64,000 nt of DNA, taken from contig JBEKQP010000002.1 in assembly GCA_049519595.1 (NCBI GenBank), positions 6,241 to 70,240 of the forward strand. Reading direction: 5' to 3'. This DNA is from CAWBRT01 sp049519595. GTDB lineage: Bacteria > Acidobacteriota > Terriglobia > Terriglobales > Acidobacteriaceae. The stretch's first letter is position 1. The number at the start of each line of letters is the position of its first letter. The notes under the pieces were generated by a model. The model ran no database searches and was not told the DNA's origin. It was given only the letters and a program-made list of their open reading frames with translations. Positions 32,864 through 41,714 of this stretch are shown here, in pieces. Position numbers and translations under genes: made by a program.

Positions 32864-34252
32864 TTAGGTCATGGCCGTTTCAACGCCAAGATTGATTGAC
32901 GCCAAGGTCAGATCGTCAACCACCGAAACTACCCGGGCCGCCGCTTGGTAGGCCCGCTGATAGGTGAGAAGATTGCTCGCTTCCTCGTCGGTCGATACAC
33001 CCTCGACCGAACCTTGTTCATCCTGAAGCTGCTGCTGCATCAAGGAACTGGCATCTGATTCCGACTGAGCTTGCGACACGCCATTGCCGACCTGGAAGAC
33101 GATCCCCGAAAGCATCTGTACCGGCGTCTGGGAATTCACCAACGGCTGGCTGCCGACATTGATCATGGCCAGCAGGTTGCTGTTGTCACCGCTTGCCGTC
33201 GCGCTTGCGCTGGCGGCAATCTGGCTCGGATTGGTGATGGCCACGGACATGCTCTGGGCGGCGCTGGCTCCCGCGGTTACAGAAAACAATGCTCCGCCCT
33301 TGTTGCTGTTCAGATCGTAGCCGTTTTCGTTTGCCGTGTTGATGGCGCCGGCGAAACTGCTGGCCAGCGTATTCAGGCTGGAGAGTACTCCCGCGATCTG
33401 ACCATCGCGCGCCTGAAGCATGCCCCCAAGTTGGCCCGCGGTAATCTGGCTGGTGATATCTTGCCCCTGAGCCGATAGCACATCCTGAAAACTCGTGGAG
33501 CTGTTGACCGCGGTCGACAGCGCGAAGCTCTCGCCGCCAACCACCAAAGGAGTGCCGTTCGCCGTCGTCAACGTCACGCCTTCCGAACTCTGGGTCACCG
33601 AAAATCCGATTAGAGTCGACAGCTGGGACATGAGATTCTGCTGCTGGTCTTGCAGGTTATTGCCGCTTTGCCCGGAACCTTGCGCGGAGGTTAGCTGGGC
33701 ATTCACCTGCGCCAGTTGCGCCGTCAATTGATTGATCTGGTTTACCGACTGCGTCACTCCGAGATCCAGATTCTGTTGCGTACCCGTCAGTTGCGCAGCC
33801 GTATTCTGGAAGGCGCTGGCAAGATTATTGGCGTCGGTCAGCACCGTGGCACGCAAGGTGGGATCCGCTGGAGATGTCGAAAGCTCTTGCAGGCTACTGA
33901 AGAATGCGGTCATCGCGTCGGGAACACCGCCATTGCCCGAGGCAAACAGCGTTTGCACCGGCTGCATCGCGTTCACAATCTCCTGGCTGGCGCTCTGCTG
34001 TTGAGTTTCCTGCTGCACCCTGGAATCCAACAGCGGGTCGCGGATGCTCTGCACCGAGCCTACGGCCACGCCATCCCCAACGTCGCCCAACGCTCCGGAG
34101 GAAAAATCCGACTGTTCCTCGAGTATGACACTTCGCCGCGCGTAGCCCGGAGTACTGGAGTTCGCCAGATTATTTGACGAAACATCCACCTCCTCCTGAT
34201 TCGCCGCCAGGGCACTCATCGAAATTGACAGCGCATTCAGTAAGCCGGACAT
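32864..34252 (-). CDS. flgK: Hook-filament junction protein FlgK (HAP1)
   Basis: A 462-residue junction protein. Seen: N-terminal axial motif SSNNLANSSTPGYARR near residues 27-42 and C-terminal block EGVSTDEEASNLLTYQRAY, both diagnostic for FlgK. The middle is Ser/Thr/Gln-rich, as in secreted axial proteins. ATG 34252 gives the standard N-terminus MSGLLNALS; an upstream in-frame start would add 17 unlikely residues. The gene lies between a FlgN-like gene and flgL. Confidence 0.94.
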   Translation of the reverse strand: MSGLLNALSISMSALAANQEEVDVSSNNLANSSTPGYARRSVILEEQSDFSSGALGDVGDGVAVGSVQSIRDPLLDSRVQQETQQQSASQEIVNAMQPVQTLFASGNGGVPDAMTAFFSSLQELSTSPADPTLRATVLTDANNLASAFQNTAAQLTGTQQNLDLGVTQSVNQINQLTAQLAQVNAQLTSAQGSGQSGNNLQDQQQNLMSQLSTLIGFSVTQSSEGVTLTTANGTPLVVGGESFALSTAVNSSTSFQDVLSAQGQDITSQITAGQLGGMLQARDGQIAGVLSSLNTLASSFAGAINTANENGYDLNSNKGGALFSVTAGASAAQSMSVAITNPSQIAASASATASGDNSNLLAMINVGSQPLVNSQTPVQMLSGIVFQVGNGVSQAQSESDASSLMQQQLQDEQGSVEGVSTDEEASNLLTYQRAYQAAARVVSVVDDLTLASINLGVETAMT

Positions 34253-34259
34253 TTTTCTC

Positions 34260-34559
34260 TCACATCGCGATCCCGCGTCTATCGGCGCTTTCGACCTGCC
34301 CAAATCTGCGCATCGTCAAGCGCATTCCCCGCAGGCGAACCATGCGCCGCAGGAATGCCGCCGTTGTTTTGGCCGTACGGCGCACGTTGGCTAGCGCCTC
34401 TCCATCACAGGCCGCGAAATCGGCGGCGGTAAGCCGTAATGCAGCTTCCTCGCAGCGCGCTGCAAGCTGCTCAATTGAGCCCGCAACACCTCCGCTACAG
34501 ACGCCTTGCAAGGCGAAAAGTGCGGCGAGAAGTTCTGCGGCGTTATCGGAGATCTTCAT
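34260..34559 (-). CDS. FlgN-like small helical protein (by position)
   Basis: A 99-residue, Ala/Arg-rich helical protein between flgM and flgK, the place normally taken by the FlgK/FlgL export chaperone FlgN. Seen: heptad-like helices (IEQLAARCEEAALRLTAADF, TAAFLRRMVRLRGMRLTM) and a very basic C-terminus. I see no specific FlgN motif, but the family is poorly conserved. It starts at ATG 34559 and ends seven bases before flgK. Confidence 0.6.
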   Translation of the reverse strand: MKISDNAAELLAALFALQGVCSGGVAGSIEQLAARCEEAALRLTAADFAACDGEALANVRRTAKTTAAFLRRMVRLRGMRLTMRRFGQVESADRRGIAM

Positions 34560-34593
34560 GGCACGTCGGATATCCACGGATCGAATTCCCGGT

Positions 34594-34884
34594 TCAGCTT
34601 TCGCCAAACTGGGCGGCAAACATGGCGTTCGCTACATTCACCGGGTTCACCGTGTAGGTTCCTTGCTCGACCATCGTTCGCAACTGCTGAACCCGATCTC
34701 CCCGCATGTCGGGCATGGAATCGAGTTGCGTTTTCAATTCGCCGATGCTGCCACCCAACGACACAATGGCCGCATCCCCGGACTGCATCGTCCGCGACCC
34801 GGGCGTCGGTCTGGCTCCCGAACCTTGGTTCAGCGTCGGATCGTTGATCGTACTGTCGGTTGTCGCTACGAAGCTGATATTCAT
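34594..34884 (-). CDS. flgM: Anti-sigma-28 factor FlgM
   Basis: A 96-residue anti-sigma factor that holds FliA until the hook is complete and is then exported. Seen: the C-terminal sigma-binding signature RVQQLRTMVEQGTYTVNPVN followed by VANAMF. The N-terminal half is unstructured-looking (Thr/Gly/Ser-rich). ATG 34884 is supported by AGGAAGG at ideal distance and by a sigma-28 promoter 40 bases upstream. Confidence 0.92.
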   Translation of the reverse strand: MNISFVATTDSTINDPTLNQGSGARPTPGSRTMQSGDAAIVSLGGSIGELKTQLDSMPDMRGDRVQQLRTMVEQGTYTVNPVNVANAMFAAQFGES

Positions 34885-34922
34885 CTGGCACCTTCCTCGT
34901 GCTTTCTTCGCCACTGCTGGTA

Positions 34923-34949
34923 ATATCGGCGGCGCATTAGAAAACTTTA
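34923..34949 (-). promoter_or_regulatory. Sigma-28 promoter of flgM-flgN-flgK-flgL
   Basis: On the minus strand TAAA (34949-34946), exactly 15 bases, then GCCGATAT (34930-34923). The -10 box matches the FliA consensus GCCGATAA in seven of eight positions. The start should fall near 34917, about 33 nt before the flgM ATG. Confidence 0.75.
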
Positions 34950-34985
34950 ATCGCCGCTTCTGCACCGCTCATCCGGTCCCGAGCC

Positions 34986-35324
34986 TCACTCTTTAGCCGC
35001 CGGTGCACCAGCTTGGCTTTCTGCTGTATCGGGTTGCGGCAGATACTTGAGGATCATCTTGGCAAATCCGAAACCACCGGCCTTCGCTATTCCGGTTGCC
35101 AACGCCTGCGTGGCCATGCTGGCCTCGGTGTCATGCGCAGCGTCGGCGGGTTGCTCGCCCGGCACACAAGAATAGGCGTGCTCCATCTTCTCCAGCACCT
35201 TACTGAGCAGCATTGCCTCGAATTCGATGGCGTGGCGACGCAAGCTCACGGCGTCACCGCCCGCCGTCCCCACTGTCGGGGCCGCCACGTCGGGCGTGAG
35301 CGGAGCCGCGAATTGCACCTGCAT
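34986..35324 (-). CDS. flgJ: FlgJ-like rod-binding protein without muramidase domain
   Basis: A 112-residue protein equal to the N-terminal rod-cap domain of FlgJ. Seen: the family pattern HAIEFEAMLLSKVLEKMEHA followed by SMATQALATGIAKAGGFGFAKMI (here shown in parts: MATQALATGIAKAGG), which is the rod-binding signature. The C-terminal peptidoglycan hydrolase found in enterobacteria is absent, so another enzyme must open the wall. The ATG overlaps the flgI stop. Confidence 0.85.
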   Translation of the reverse strand: MQVQFAAPLTPDVAAPTVGTAGGDAVSLRRHAIEFEAMLLSKVLEKMEHAYSCVPGEQPADAAHDTEASMATQALATGIAKAGGFGFAKMILKYLPQPDTAESQAGAPAAKE

Positions 35325-36445
35325 CAGATCACCTCCAGCTCTGCCTGCAGAGCTCCAGCCGCTTTGATTGCCTGCAGAATCGAGATCACGTCCTGCGCCG
35401 TAGCACCAATCGCCTGCAGGCCGTTGACCAGTTGTTCGACGCTTGCCCCCTCGCGCAGTTCGATTCGTCTGGCCGGACTGTCCTGCATCTTCACCGTAGT
35501 CTGCGGAGTCACCACGGTTTGCCCTCCTTTGCTGAAGGGCAGTGGCTGAGAAACCTTCAACTCGGTCGCCACCTCGATGGACAAGTTGCCATGCAGAATC
35601 GAGACCGCCCCAAGGCTCACATTCTTGCCCATCACGATCGTCCCAGTGCGCTCGCTGACCACCACTTTTGCCTTTTGGGTAACGGGAATCTCCAGATTCT
35701 CCACCTTGGCCAGCAATGCCGGAATAGGCCCCGCTTTCTCACCTGCCTTTAGCTCCACGATGCGGCCGTCAGCCGCCCTCGCCACCACCATTTGGCCGAG
35801 CTCGCGGTTGATGCTTTCTGCGATCCGCTGCGCCGTCTCGAAGTCAGGCTCGCGCAACAGCAGCGCCAACCTGGGAAGAACGCTCAAGTCCACCGTGGAT
35901 TCCCGCTCCACCAACCCGCCACCCGGAATTCTGCCCGCGGTCGGATGGTTCACCTGCTTCGAGGCGCCAACCCCGCCCGCACTATACCCGCCGACCGTAA
36001 GCGTGCCCTGCGCCGCGGCATAGATCTGGCCATCGGCGGCGCGCAACGGAGTCATCAGCAGCGTGCCGCCGTTCAGCGAACTGGCGTCGCCCATGCTGGA
36101 AACGGTCACATCCAGTTGCATGCCGGGACGCGCGAAAGCCGGCAGATTCGCGGTCACGAATACCGATGCCGCATTCTTCACTTTCACTTGCGTCGCCACA
36201 ATCTGCATCCCCATTTTCTGCAGCGCATTGGCCAACATCTGCGTCGTAAAAATGGTTTGCTGACTGTCGCCGGTTCCTCTCAGCCCGACGACAAGCCCGT
36301 ATCCGATCAGGGGATTCTCCCGCACGCCCTCCACCGTCGCCAGCTCGCGCACCCGCGCCGTCCGCACCTGGCTGGCGCTTAACGGCCATGGCGACGGCAA
36401 CAGTGCGATGATCACCGCCAGCGTGAATCCTCGACCCAGTCTCAT
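35324..36445 (-). CDS. flgI: Flagellar P-ring protein FlgI
   Basis: A 373-residue periplasmic protein forming the P ring around the rod. Seen: a signal peptide (VIIALLPSPWPLSAS), the signature LIGYGLVVGLRGTGDSQQ, NAASVFVTANLPAFARPG and the conserved VERES and GTIVMG segments. Its presence with FlgH shows a Gram-negative-type envelope with an outer membrane. ATG 36445 lies behind GAGGG; a TTG at 36448 is less likely. Confidence 0.95.
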   Translation of the reverse strand: MRLGRGFTLAVIIALLPSPWPLSASQVRTARVRELATVEGVRENPLIGYGLVVGLRGTGDSQQTIFTTQMLANALQKMGMQIVATQVKVKNAASVFVTANLPAFARPGMQLDVTVSSMGDASSLNGGTLLMTPLRAADGQIYAAAQGTLTVGGYSAGGVGASKQVNHPTAGRIPGGGLVERESTVDLSVLPRLALLLREPDFETAQRIAESINRELGQMVVARAADGRIVELKAGEKAGPIPALLAKVENLEIPVTQKAKVVVSERTGTIVMGKNVSLGAVSILHGNLSIEVATELKVSQPLPFSKGGQTVVTPQTTVKMQDSPARRIELREGASVEQLVNGLQAIGATAQDVISILQAIKAAGALQAELEVI

Positions 36446-36452
36446 CAAGCCC

Positions 36453-37151
36453 TCAAAAATTCAACAGCCGCAGCAGCGTACGCATCACGATGTTTGGCTG
36501 CCGGGTTCCATCGCTCACCACGCCCTTGCCGCGGATGGTGAGTTCCAGGTTGCTCATCTGCGAAGAGAGAATGCTGTTGCCCAGAGCAATGTCCGCCGGC
36601 CGCACAATACCTCGCAAAGTAATGTCCTGATGCTGGTTGTCCGCCAGGATCGAGTGGCGCGCCTCCACCACCAGGTCTCCGTTGGCGAGAACGGCGACGA
36701 CCGTCCCCGAAAGTGTGCTTTGGATGGTGGAGTTCGAAGCTGCCTGCCCTTGGCCTTTGAGCTGATAACTCGAATTGGGCGAGAACAGTTGGGCGACGCC
36801 CGTGGTCTTCAGAGCGCCCGGCAGACCGGTGATCCCGGAGCTGGCACTGAGGGAACGCTGCACATTCACCATTCCGGTCTGATTGGCGGTTGTCTGTTCG
36901 GAGATATTGATGACGATTAAGTCGTGCAGCCGCCCCGCCTTGTAATCGGCCGCCAGTTGACCGATCCCCGCGTTGTCGCTCCACAGGCTTCCAGCGGTCC
37001 TTCCCGGAACCGCGGCGACGGGCTGCTCCTTCAGGCCGCTCAGATACTCCTCGAGTGTGTGCTGATCCTTCGCTTTGTTCGCCGCCTGCGCTCCGCCGCA
37101 TGCTGCCCAGAGCAACATCACGATCAACGGGAATGCTGCCCTGCTCTTCAT
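36453..37151 (-). CDS. flgH: Flagellar L-ring protein FlgH
   Basis: A 232-residue outer-membrane ring protein. Seen: a signal sequence whose likely lipidation Cys18 is in LWAACGG (an imperfect lipobox, Trp at -3), then the family segments AGSLWSDN, DLIVINISEQTTANQ and LVVEARHSI...NQHQDITLRGIVRPADI (conserved end). Its ATG overlaps the flgA stop by four bases. Confidence 0.94.
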   Translation of the reverse strand: MKSRAAFPLIVMLLWAACGGAQAANKAKDQHTLEEYLSGLKEQPVAAVPGRTAGSLWSDNAGIGQLAADYKAGRLHDLIVINISEQTTANQTGMVNVQRSLSASSGITGLPGALKTTGVAQLFSPNSSYQLKGQGQAASNSTIQSTLSGTVVAVLANGDLVVEARHSILADNQHQDITLRGIVRPADIALGNSILSSQMSNLELTIRGKGVVSDGTRQPNIVMRTLLRLLNF

Positions 37152-37699
37152 TGCGAATTCTCCACGCCTCGCAATTGCCGTGGCCCGGTCACGATCGCCG
37201 CGAAAATCCTGTTGCCGGCGAGCGCCCTGGTGCGGATAATCTCGCCGACATCCCCTCCCTCCAGGCAAATCACCGGGAACGAGAGATTGGCTCCCGGGAT
37301 CGTCATCTCAAGCCTTGCCGTCTCACCGGGATGCACGGCTGAACCACGCTTCGGACGCCGGTTAGCTTGGGGACGGTCGACCGTGGCATTCGCCGGCCGA
37401 CAGCGAAATGCCACCAGGAAAGGCAGACACTCCACCGAGTTTGAGCAGCGCACGGTTGCCAGGTACGCGTCGCGAGTGGTCCGCTGCAAGCCTGCCAGGC
37501 GGAATGAAGCCGCTGGAATGGCGAGCTGCGATGAATCAAGAATGCGCAGGGACCGACGGTCCACCCCCAAGCCCTCCGGCTGAATACAGTTCGTCTGCTG
37601 TTCAAGCAGCTGCGCAATGCGCTCGACGGCTCCAGCCTGCTGCGTCCAACCTACCCGCGGCAAGCTCGTCAGCACCAGGATGATCAGTACGATTCTCAT
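37148..37699 (-). CDS. flgA: P-ring assembly chaperone FlgA
   Basis: A 183-residue periplasmic chaperone for FlgI. Seen: an N-terminal signal peptide (RIVLIILVLTSLPRVGWT), a variable beta-rich middle, and a SAF-like C-terminal region (AVHPGETARLEMTIPG...IIRTRALAGNRIF). Several cysteines in the middle part could form disulphides. It overlaps flgG (TAATG) and flgH (ATGA), so the ring genes are made as a unit. Confidence 0.85.
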   Translation of the reverse strand: MRIVLIILVLTSLPRVGWTQQAGAVERIAQLLEQQTNCIQPEGLGVDRRSLRILDSSQLAIPAASFRLAGLQRTTRDAYLATVRCSNSVECLPFLVAFRCRPANATVDRPQANRRPKRGSAVHPGETARLEMTIPGANLSFPVICLEGGDVGEIIRTRALAGNRIFAAIVTGPRQLRGVENSQ

Positions 37700-38487
37700 T
37701 ACCGCCCCAGGGTATTCAACTGTTGCAGCATCTGATCGGCGGCGCTGACCGCCCTGGAATTTGACTCATACGATCGCTGCGCCAGGATCATCTGCACGAA
37801 CTCGTCTACCAGGCTCACGTTGGATTGTTCGAGCATCCCTTGCTGCAACGTCCCAAGGCCACCGCTACCGCCGGGGACATCGACAAGCGGATCTCCAGAA
37901 GCCGTCGTCGGCAAAAACAGATTGCTGCCCACGCTGTTCAATCCGCCGGTATTGGGAAACGTGGCCAACTGGATTTGCCCGAGCTGTTGCGACTTAGTCT
38001 GCCCCGGTTGCGTCACGCTGACCGTGCCATCGCTGCCGATCGTAACGTTGGTCGCATTGCTCGGAATCGCAATCGCAGGGATCAGCGGATTGCCATCCGA
38101 GGTGACGATGTTTCCTTGCGAATCCAGTTGAAAGTTGCCGCAGCGCGTATATCCCGTATCACCGTTGGGCAGCTTGATCTGGAAAAATCCATTCCCCTGG
38201 ATTGCTAAATCCAACGAGTTCCCGGTGGAAGTGAAATCCCCCTGGGCTTGAATCACCTCGGTCGCAGCCGAACGGGTGCCAAGACCAACCTGCAAACCTG
38301 ACGAAACCGTCTGCTGCGTCGAGGCCGAGCCGGGCATGATCACGCTCTGATACATCAGGTCCTGAAACTGCACCCGCCGCCGGCGAAAACCCGTCGTGCT
38401 GGCATTGGCCAGGTTGTTGGCCACGTTATCAAGATTTGTTTGCTGGGCACCCATGCCGCTGGCTGCCGTATATAAAGCACGAAACAT
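37699..38487 (-). CDS. flgG: Distal rod protein FlgG
   Basis: A 262-residue distal rod subunit. Seen: the FlgG opening MFRALYTAASGMGAQQTNLD with NNLANASTTGFRRRRVQFQDL, the conserved GFFQIKLPNGDTGYTRCGNF, and the C-terminal EQSNVSLVDEFVQMILAQRSYE segment. The length matches enterobacterial FlgG (about 260). The start is ATG 38487. Confidence 0.95.
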   Translation of the reverse strand: MFRALYTAASGMGAQQTNLDNVANNLANASTTGFRRRRVQFQDLMYQSVIMPGSASTQQTVSSGLQVGLGTRSAATEVIQAQGDFTSTGNSLDLAIQGNGFFQIKLPNGDTGYTRCGNFQLDSQGNIVTSDGNPLIPAIAIPSNATNVTIGSDGTVSVTQPGQTKSQQLGQIQLATFPNTGGLNSVGSNLFLPTTASGDPLVDVPGGSGGLGTLQQGMLEQSNVSLVDEFVQMILAQRSYESNSRAVSAADQMLQQLNTLGR

Positions 38488-38544
38488 GCTTCACCCCCTA
38501 GAGCAACTTCAAGGTTGATGTCCACAGCCTGCCCGGCTCTGCAT

Positions 38545-38573
38545 GGGGCATACCTTACGCGAATGTGGTCTAC
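38545..38573 (-). repeat. Dispersed repeat, copy B (contains the flgF stop codon)
   Basis: On the minus strand GTAGACCACATTCGCGTAAGG is followed by TATGCCCC, matching copy A (30153-30181) at most positions. The TAG stop of flgF lies in its first bases. Confidence 0.5.
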
Positions 38574-39301
38574 ACTTTCGGCAGCTCTTGCGCCGCAAGC
38601 TGGTTGAACTGAGAATGAAACGTGGCCAGCGCCCGCTGTAACATCTCTGCGCTTCGCTGAATCGAGATCAGCTCGACGGCTCCGGAGATGGGATTGACAT
38701 TGGACGATTCAAGCTTCCCCTGCTGCACGGTGGACTGAGTCGCCGCTCCCGCGGCCGCCTGGGGCGCAGAATAATAGGACGCGCCGGCGCCGGTGATCGG
38801 AGTCGAGGGCGGGAACTCCACAACACGCAGCTTGCCGGCCAGCGCCCCATTAATCGAGATCGTGCCGTCACCGCTGACCGTGAGCGAACCGTTTGCTAAT
38901 TGGATCGGGCCTTGGTCGCCCAGCACCGGATCGCCGGATGAGCTCAGCAATTGGCCACTGGCGGAAAGCCGGAACGAACCGTTGCGCGTGTAGCGCACCC
39001 CATCGCCGGTTTGCACGGCGAAAAAGCCTGGCCCGGCAATCGCGATGTCCAGCGGATTACCGGTGCTTTCCAGGTTCCCCTGCGCAGAATTGAGCGATGG
39101 ACCGTTCAGCACCCCGAATTCGTTGATCAGTTGAGTGCCGTTCGCCGCCCGTGCCCTGACCCCCGCCATGACGCTCTGAAAAGTTGCATTCTGACCCCGG
39201 AAACCGGTCGTGCTGACATTAGCCAGGTTATTGGCAGCCAGATCGAGCGCCTGCATCTTCGCCACCAGTCCCGCACATGCTGCGTAATAGCCGCTGTCCA
39301 C
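38570..39301 (-). CDS. flgF: Proximal rod protein FlgF
   Basis: A 243-residue rod protein of the FlgF/FlgG family. Seen: NNLANVSTTGFRGQNATFQS near the N-terminus, GPGFFAVQTGDGVRYTRNGS in the body and LESSNVNPISGAVELISIQR at the C-terminus, all rod/hook signatures. It starts with GTG 39301 after a strong GGAGG. It is first gene of the leftward rod and ring operon and has a sigma-54-like promoter just upstream. Confidence 0.92.
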   Translation of the reverse strand: MDSGYYAACAGLVAKMQALDLAANNLANVSTTGFRGQNATFQSVMAGVRARAANGTQLINEFGVLNGPSLNSAQGNLESTGNPLDIAIAGPGFFAVQTGDGVRYTRNGSFRLSASGQLLSSSGDPVLGDQGPIQLANGSLTVSGDGTISINGALAGKLRVVEFPPSTPITGAGASYYSAPQAAAGAATQSTVQQGKLESSNVNPISGAVELISIQRSAEMLQRALATFHSQFNQLAAQELPKV

Positions 39302-39324
39302 TGTGGCCTCCGTCCACTGTGTCA

Positions 39325-39342
39325 GAGCAGGACTGCTGCCAA
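39325..39342 (-). promoter_or_regulatory. Candidate sigma-54 promoter of flgF-flgG-flgAHIJ
   Basis: On the minus strand TTGGCAGCAGTCCTGCTC has GG and GC separated by exactly ten bases (39340-39339 and 39328-39327). Predicted start near 39315, which leaves a short leader that still includes the GGAGG site of flgF. Confidence 0.55.
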
Positions 39343-39362
39343 ATTGATTGGGGAATTCTTAG

Positions 39363-39492
39363 AGCGCGTTTCATAAATGGTGCTTTGAAGGGGCATGGCT
39401 TTAGCCATGCCGTCCAGAGTCAGAAAAAACGGGGCTTTAGCCCCCGAGGAATGCATGCTTTTCGCCTGAAATAGATTTATGAAACAAGCGCT
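39363..39492. repeat. 130-bp palindromic element with two inner hairpins
   Basis: The ends are inverted repeats: AGCGCGTTTCATAAAT at 39363-39378 against ATTTATGAAACAAGCGCT at 39475-39492. Inside lie two hairpins, GCATGGCTTTAGCCATGC and GGGGCTTTAGCCCC. This looks like a non-coding miniature mobile or REP-type element between flgF and the fliT-like gene. Confidence 0.65.
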
Positions 39493-39526
39493 ATGACAAC
39501 TTCGCGAACGGAAGATCCCATGAAGA

Positions 39527-39859
39527 TTAAAATCTCATGGTCGTTTGATTGGTCTCCATCCAGTTCTTGACACTGCCGCAGTGCCGTATCGCCCGGCCGA
39601 TTCGATCCCGTTCCACGTGGGCATTGATTCGCGCCTCCGCCAGCGTTTGGTTCGCTTTGGTCAGTGCAGCGCGATACTCCAGCAGGACCGGAGCTGTCGG
39701 GTTGCTCGTGGAGAGAAGCTGAGCAGCTTGTTCGGCAATCTTGTCGAGCCTTCGCCGACACCGCAAGGCGCGGCTGTAATCGCCGCCCGAGATACACTTC
39801 ACCAGTTCGCCTGATGTTTCCAGCAGATCGTTTGCCAGCTCTCGCAACACTGTGCCCAT
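39527..39859 (-). CDS. FliT-like small helical protein (by position)
   Basis: A 110-residue helical protein one base after fliS, where the FliD chaperone FliT is often encoded. Seen: helix-rich sequence with a cysteine near each repeat (VKCISGGDYSRALRCRRRLD) and an Arg-rich middle. There is no diagnostic FliT motif. It begins at ATG 39859; a longer in-frame version would overlap fliS. The role is inferred from position only. Confidence 0.55.
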   Translation of the reverse strand: MGTVLRELANDLLETSGELVKCISGGDYSRALRCRRRLDKIAEQAAQLLSTSNPTAPVLLEYRAALTKANQTLAEARINAHVERDRIGRAIRHCGSVKNWMETNQTTMRF

Positions 39860-39860
39860 C

Positions 39861-40334
39861 CTAGGCAGTCCAGCCGCTATGAGCTGCGGCCTCGTCGGGC
39901 GCGGGCGGCGGGCTCGCATCGGAGAGTCCGGCCGGCTCGCTCGTGCGACGTTGTTGCCTGAGCTGTTCCGTAGCGGCTTCGTTCCAGGCGCTTCGAACCG
40001 TCATGACCATGTCGGCAATGGCGGCAAATGTATCGGCTGAGGCTTTCATCGAGGCTTCCAACAGCTTTCCACGAACCGTCGAATAAAACCGGTCGAGATT
40101 CTGCGCGACCTCGCCTCCGCGTTCGAAATCCAGGCGTCCCTGCAACTGTCCCAGCGCCAGCAGGCAGTGCTTCACCTGTGCGGTGCGCTCCTCGATGTCA
40201 TTGTGCTTCTGGGCCGCTATCGCCCCGCGAATGTCCTGCAGAACGGCGTCGTAAAGAGCAACCACTAATTGCAGTGGGGTGGCGCCCTGAATATCGATTT
40301 CCCGATAAACGGATTGGGCATTTTGTGGGTTCAT
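39861..40334 (-). CDS. fliS: Flagellin chaperone FliS
   Basis: A 157-residue chaperone that prevents flagellin from polymerising in the cytoplasm. Seen: YREIDIQGATPLQLVVALYD, the FliS signature (Y-x-x-x-x-x-x-A-x-P-x-x-L-x-x-x-L-Y-D), and a four-helix body. An extra C-terminal tail of about 30 residues rich in Pro/Ala/Glu follows. Its start overlaps the fliD stop (TAATG). Confidence 0.92.
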   Translation of the reverse strand: MNPQNAQSVYREIDIQGATPLQLVVALYDAVLQDIRGAIAAQKHNDIEERTAQVKHCLLALGQLQGRLDFERGGEVAQNLDRFYSTVRGKLLEASMKASADTFAAIADMVMTVRSAWNEAATEQLRQQRRTSEPAGLSDASPPPAPDEAAAHSGWTA

Positions 40335-41701
40335 TAGCTCGACGATGAAGTATTGATTCCTAACTCTTCGTTTATTTGTTGTAGCTGGCTGGGGTAGTCT
40401 TCCAGCAAGGCGTTCAGCGCACTGTACTGTGTTACCAGATTGCTATGCTGCGACGTGATCTGCGTCTCGATGTCATTGATCTGGCCCTGTAGATCCGTAT
40501 AGGTGCTCTGCAGGTTGTTGCTGTCGACCGTGAGCGCGCCCTTGGCCGGGTCCGTCAGCGTTGTGAGGCTGCTCTGGAGGGTGGTGGCGAAGCCGTTGGT
40601 CGACTGCATGAACGTCTGCAAATCGCTGCTGTTGTTCTGTGCGGCAGCGCTCAGCGTGGAATTGTCGACCGTAAGCGTGCCATCGTCGTTCATGGTGATG
40701 CCAAGGCTGGCCAGGCTGGAGAAACTGGCGTTGCTACTGTTGGTGTAAGTCATCAACTGCAATAGCTCCGACTGCACCGTCGCCAGAGTCCCGTCGCTGC
40801 CCAGCGGCCCTTGCGTCTGCGTCGTGGAGTTGTAGGTGAACTGGGCGTTGATGTCTCCGATGGCCGTGTTGTAGGAGCTGACGAATTGGTTCACCGCCTG
40901 CGTTATGTTGTCGGTGTTCGGGGCAACGCTGAGCTGAATCTGCGAACCCACATCGGTCCCTGCCAAATTGAGCGTCACCCCCGGAATTGCTCCCGTAACC
41001 GTGTTGCTGGCGCTGTCCACGGGAACCCCATCCACCGTCAACTGTGCGTCTATTCCCGCCGTTCCCTGGCTGAAGCTCAATCCGGTCGGGCTGCTGGTGA
41101 CGGAAATGTCGCCGGCTTCCCCCGACTGATTGCTGACCAGCGCCAAGCGGGAGCCGCTCGAGTCCGTGACAACGCTAGCCGTCACCCCCAGGTTCTGGCT
41201 GTTGATGTAGCTGGCAGCGGTCGAAAGCGTGTCGTGCGAGGAGTCGAAGGTCAGGGTGGTCGGCGTTCCGCCAACGGTTATCGTCAGGTTGCCGGGAGTA
41301 AAGGTGGCGGTGGTCGAATCCTTCAGGGAGTTGCTGTACCAGGAACCGGTCGTCGCCAGCTTCGTCACCGTAATTAAATGATTGCTGTTAGCGGCCGATG
41401 AGGTCGCGGTTGCGCTCAAGACTGATGTGTCGCTGCTGGTTGCGGTCTGCGATTGGAGCGCCCCCAACGGGTCGGTCAGCGCCTGCACGCTGGTGAGCAG
41501 CGACGACAAGTCGGTGTTGATGCTCGTCAGATCGCTTTCCTGGGTCTGGATGGTTGCCTGCTGGTTTTGCATCGCCGTTTCCGGTGCACGCTCCCCAGCT
41601 TCGATTTGAGAGACCACGCTGCTCACGTCGATGCCCGACCCGGAGAGGGGATTCGACATGGTGATTCCTGTGTTTGCGATGTTAATTGCGGTGGTTGACA
41701 T
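40334..41701 (-). CDS. fliD: Filament cap protein FliD (HAP2)
   Basis: A 455-residue filament cap. Seen: N-terminal LSGSGIDVSSVVSQIEAGER (FliD opening), central beta-rich region with Ser/Thr repeats, and a C-terminal coiled coil (LQGQINDIETQITSQHSNLV) typical for the family. It lacks cysteine, as exported axial proteins often do. ATG 41701 has AGAGGG upstream; ATG 41659 is an alternative nearer the family start. Confidence 0.92.
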   Translation of the reverse strand: MSTTAINIANTGITMSNPLSGSGIDVSSVVSQIEAGERAPETAMQNQQATIQTQESDLTSINTDLSSLLTSVQALTDPLGALQSQTATSSDTSVLSATATSSAANSNHLITVTKLATTGSWYSNSLKDSTTATFTPGNLTITVGGTPTTLTFDSSHDTLSTAASYINSQNLGVTASVVTDSSGSRLALVSNQSGEAGDISVTSSPTGLSFSQGTAGIDAQLTVDGVPVDSASNTVTGAIPGVTLNLAGTDVGSQIQLSVAPNTDNITQAVNQFVSSYNTAIGDINAQFTYNSTTQTQGPLGSDGTLATVQSELLQLMTYTNSSNASFSSLASLGITMNDDGTLTVDNSTLSAAAQNNSSDLQTFMQSTNGFATTLQSSLTTLTDPAKGALTVDSNNLQSTYTDLQGQINDIETQITSQHSNLVTQYSALNALLEDYPSQLQQINEELGINTSSSS

Positions 41702-41714
41702 TCGCTAATCCCTC

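Noticed and set aside
37095..37110. FlgH lipobox
   Set aside because: Cys18 is preceded by Trp-Ala-Ala, which does not meet the strict lipobox rule; lipidation is likely by family but not proven by the sequence.
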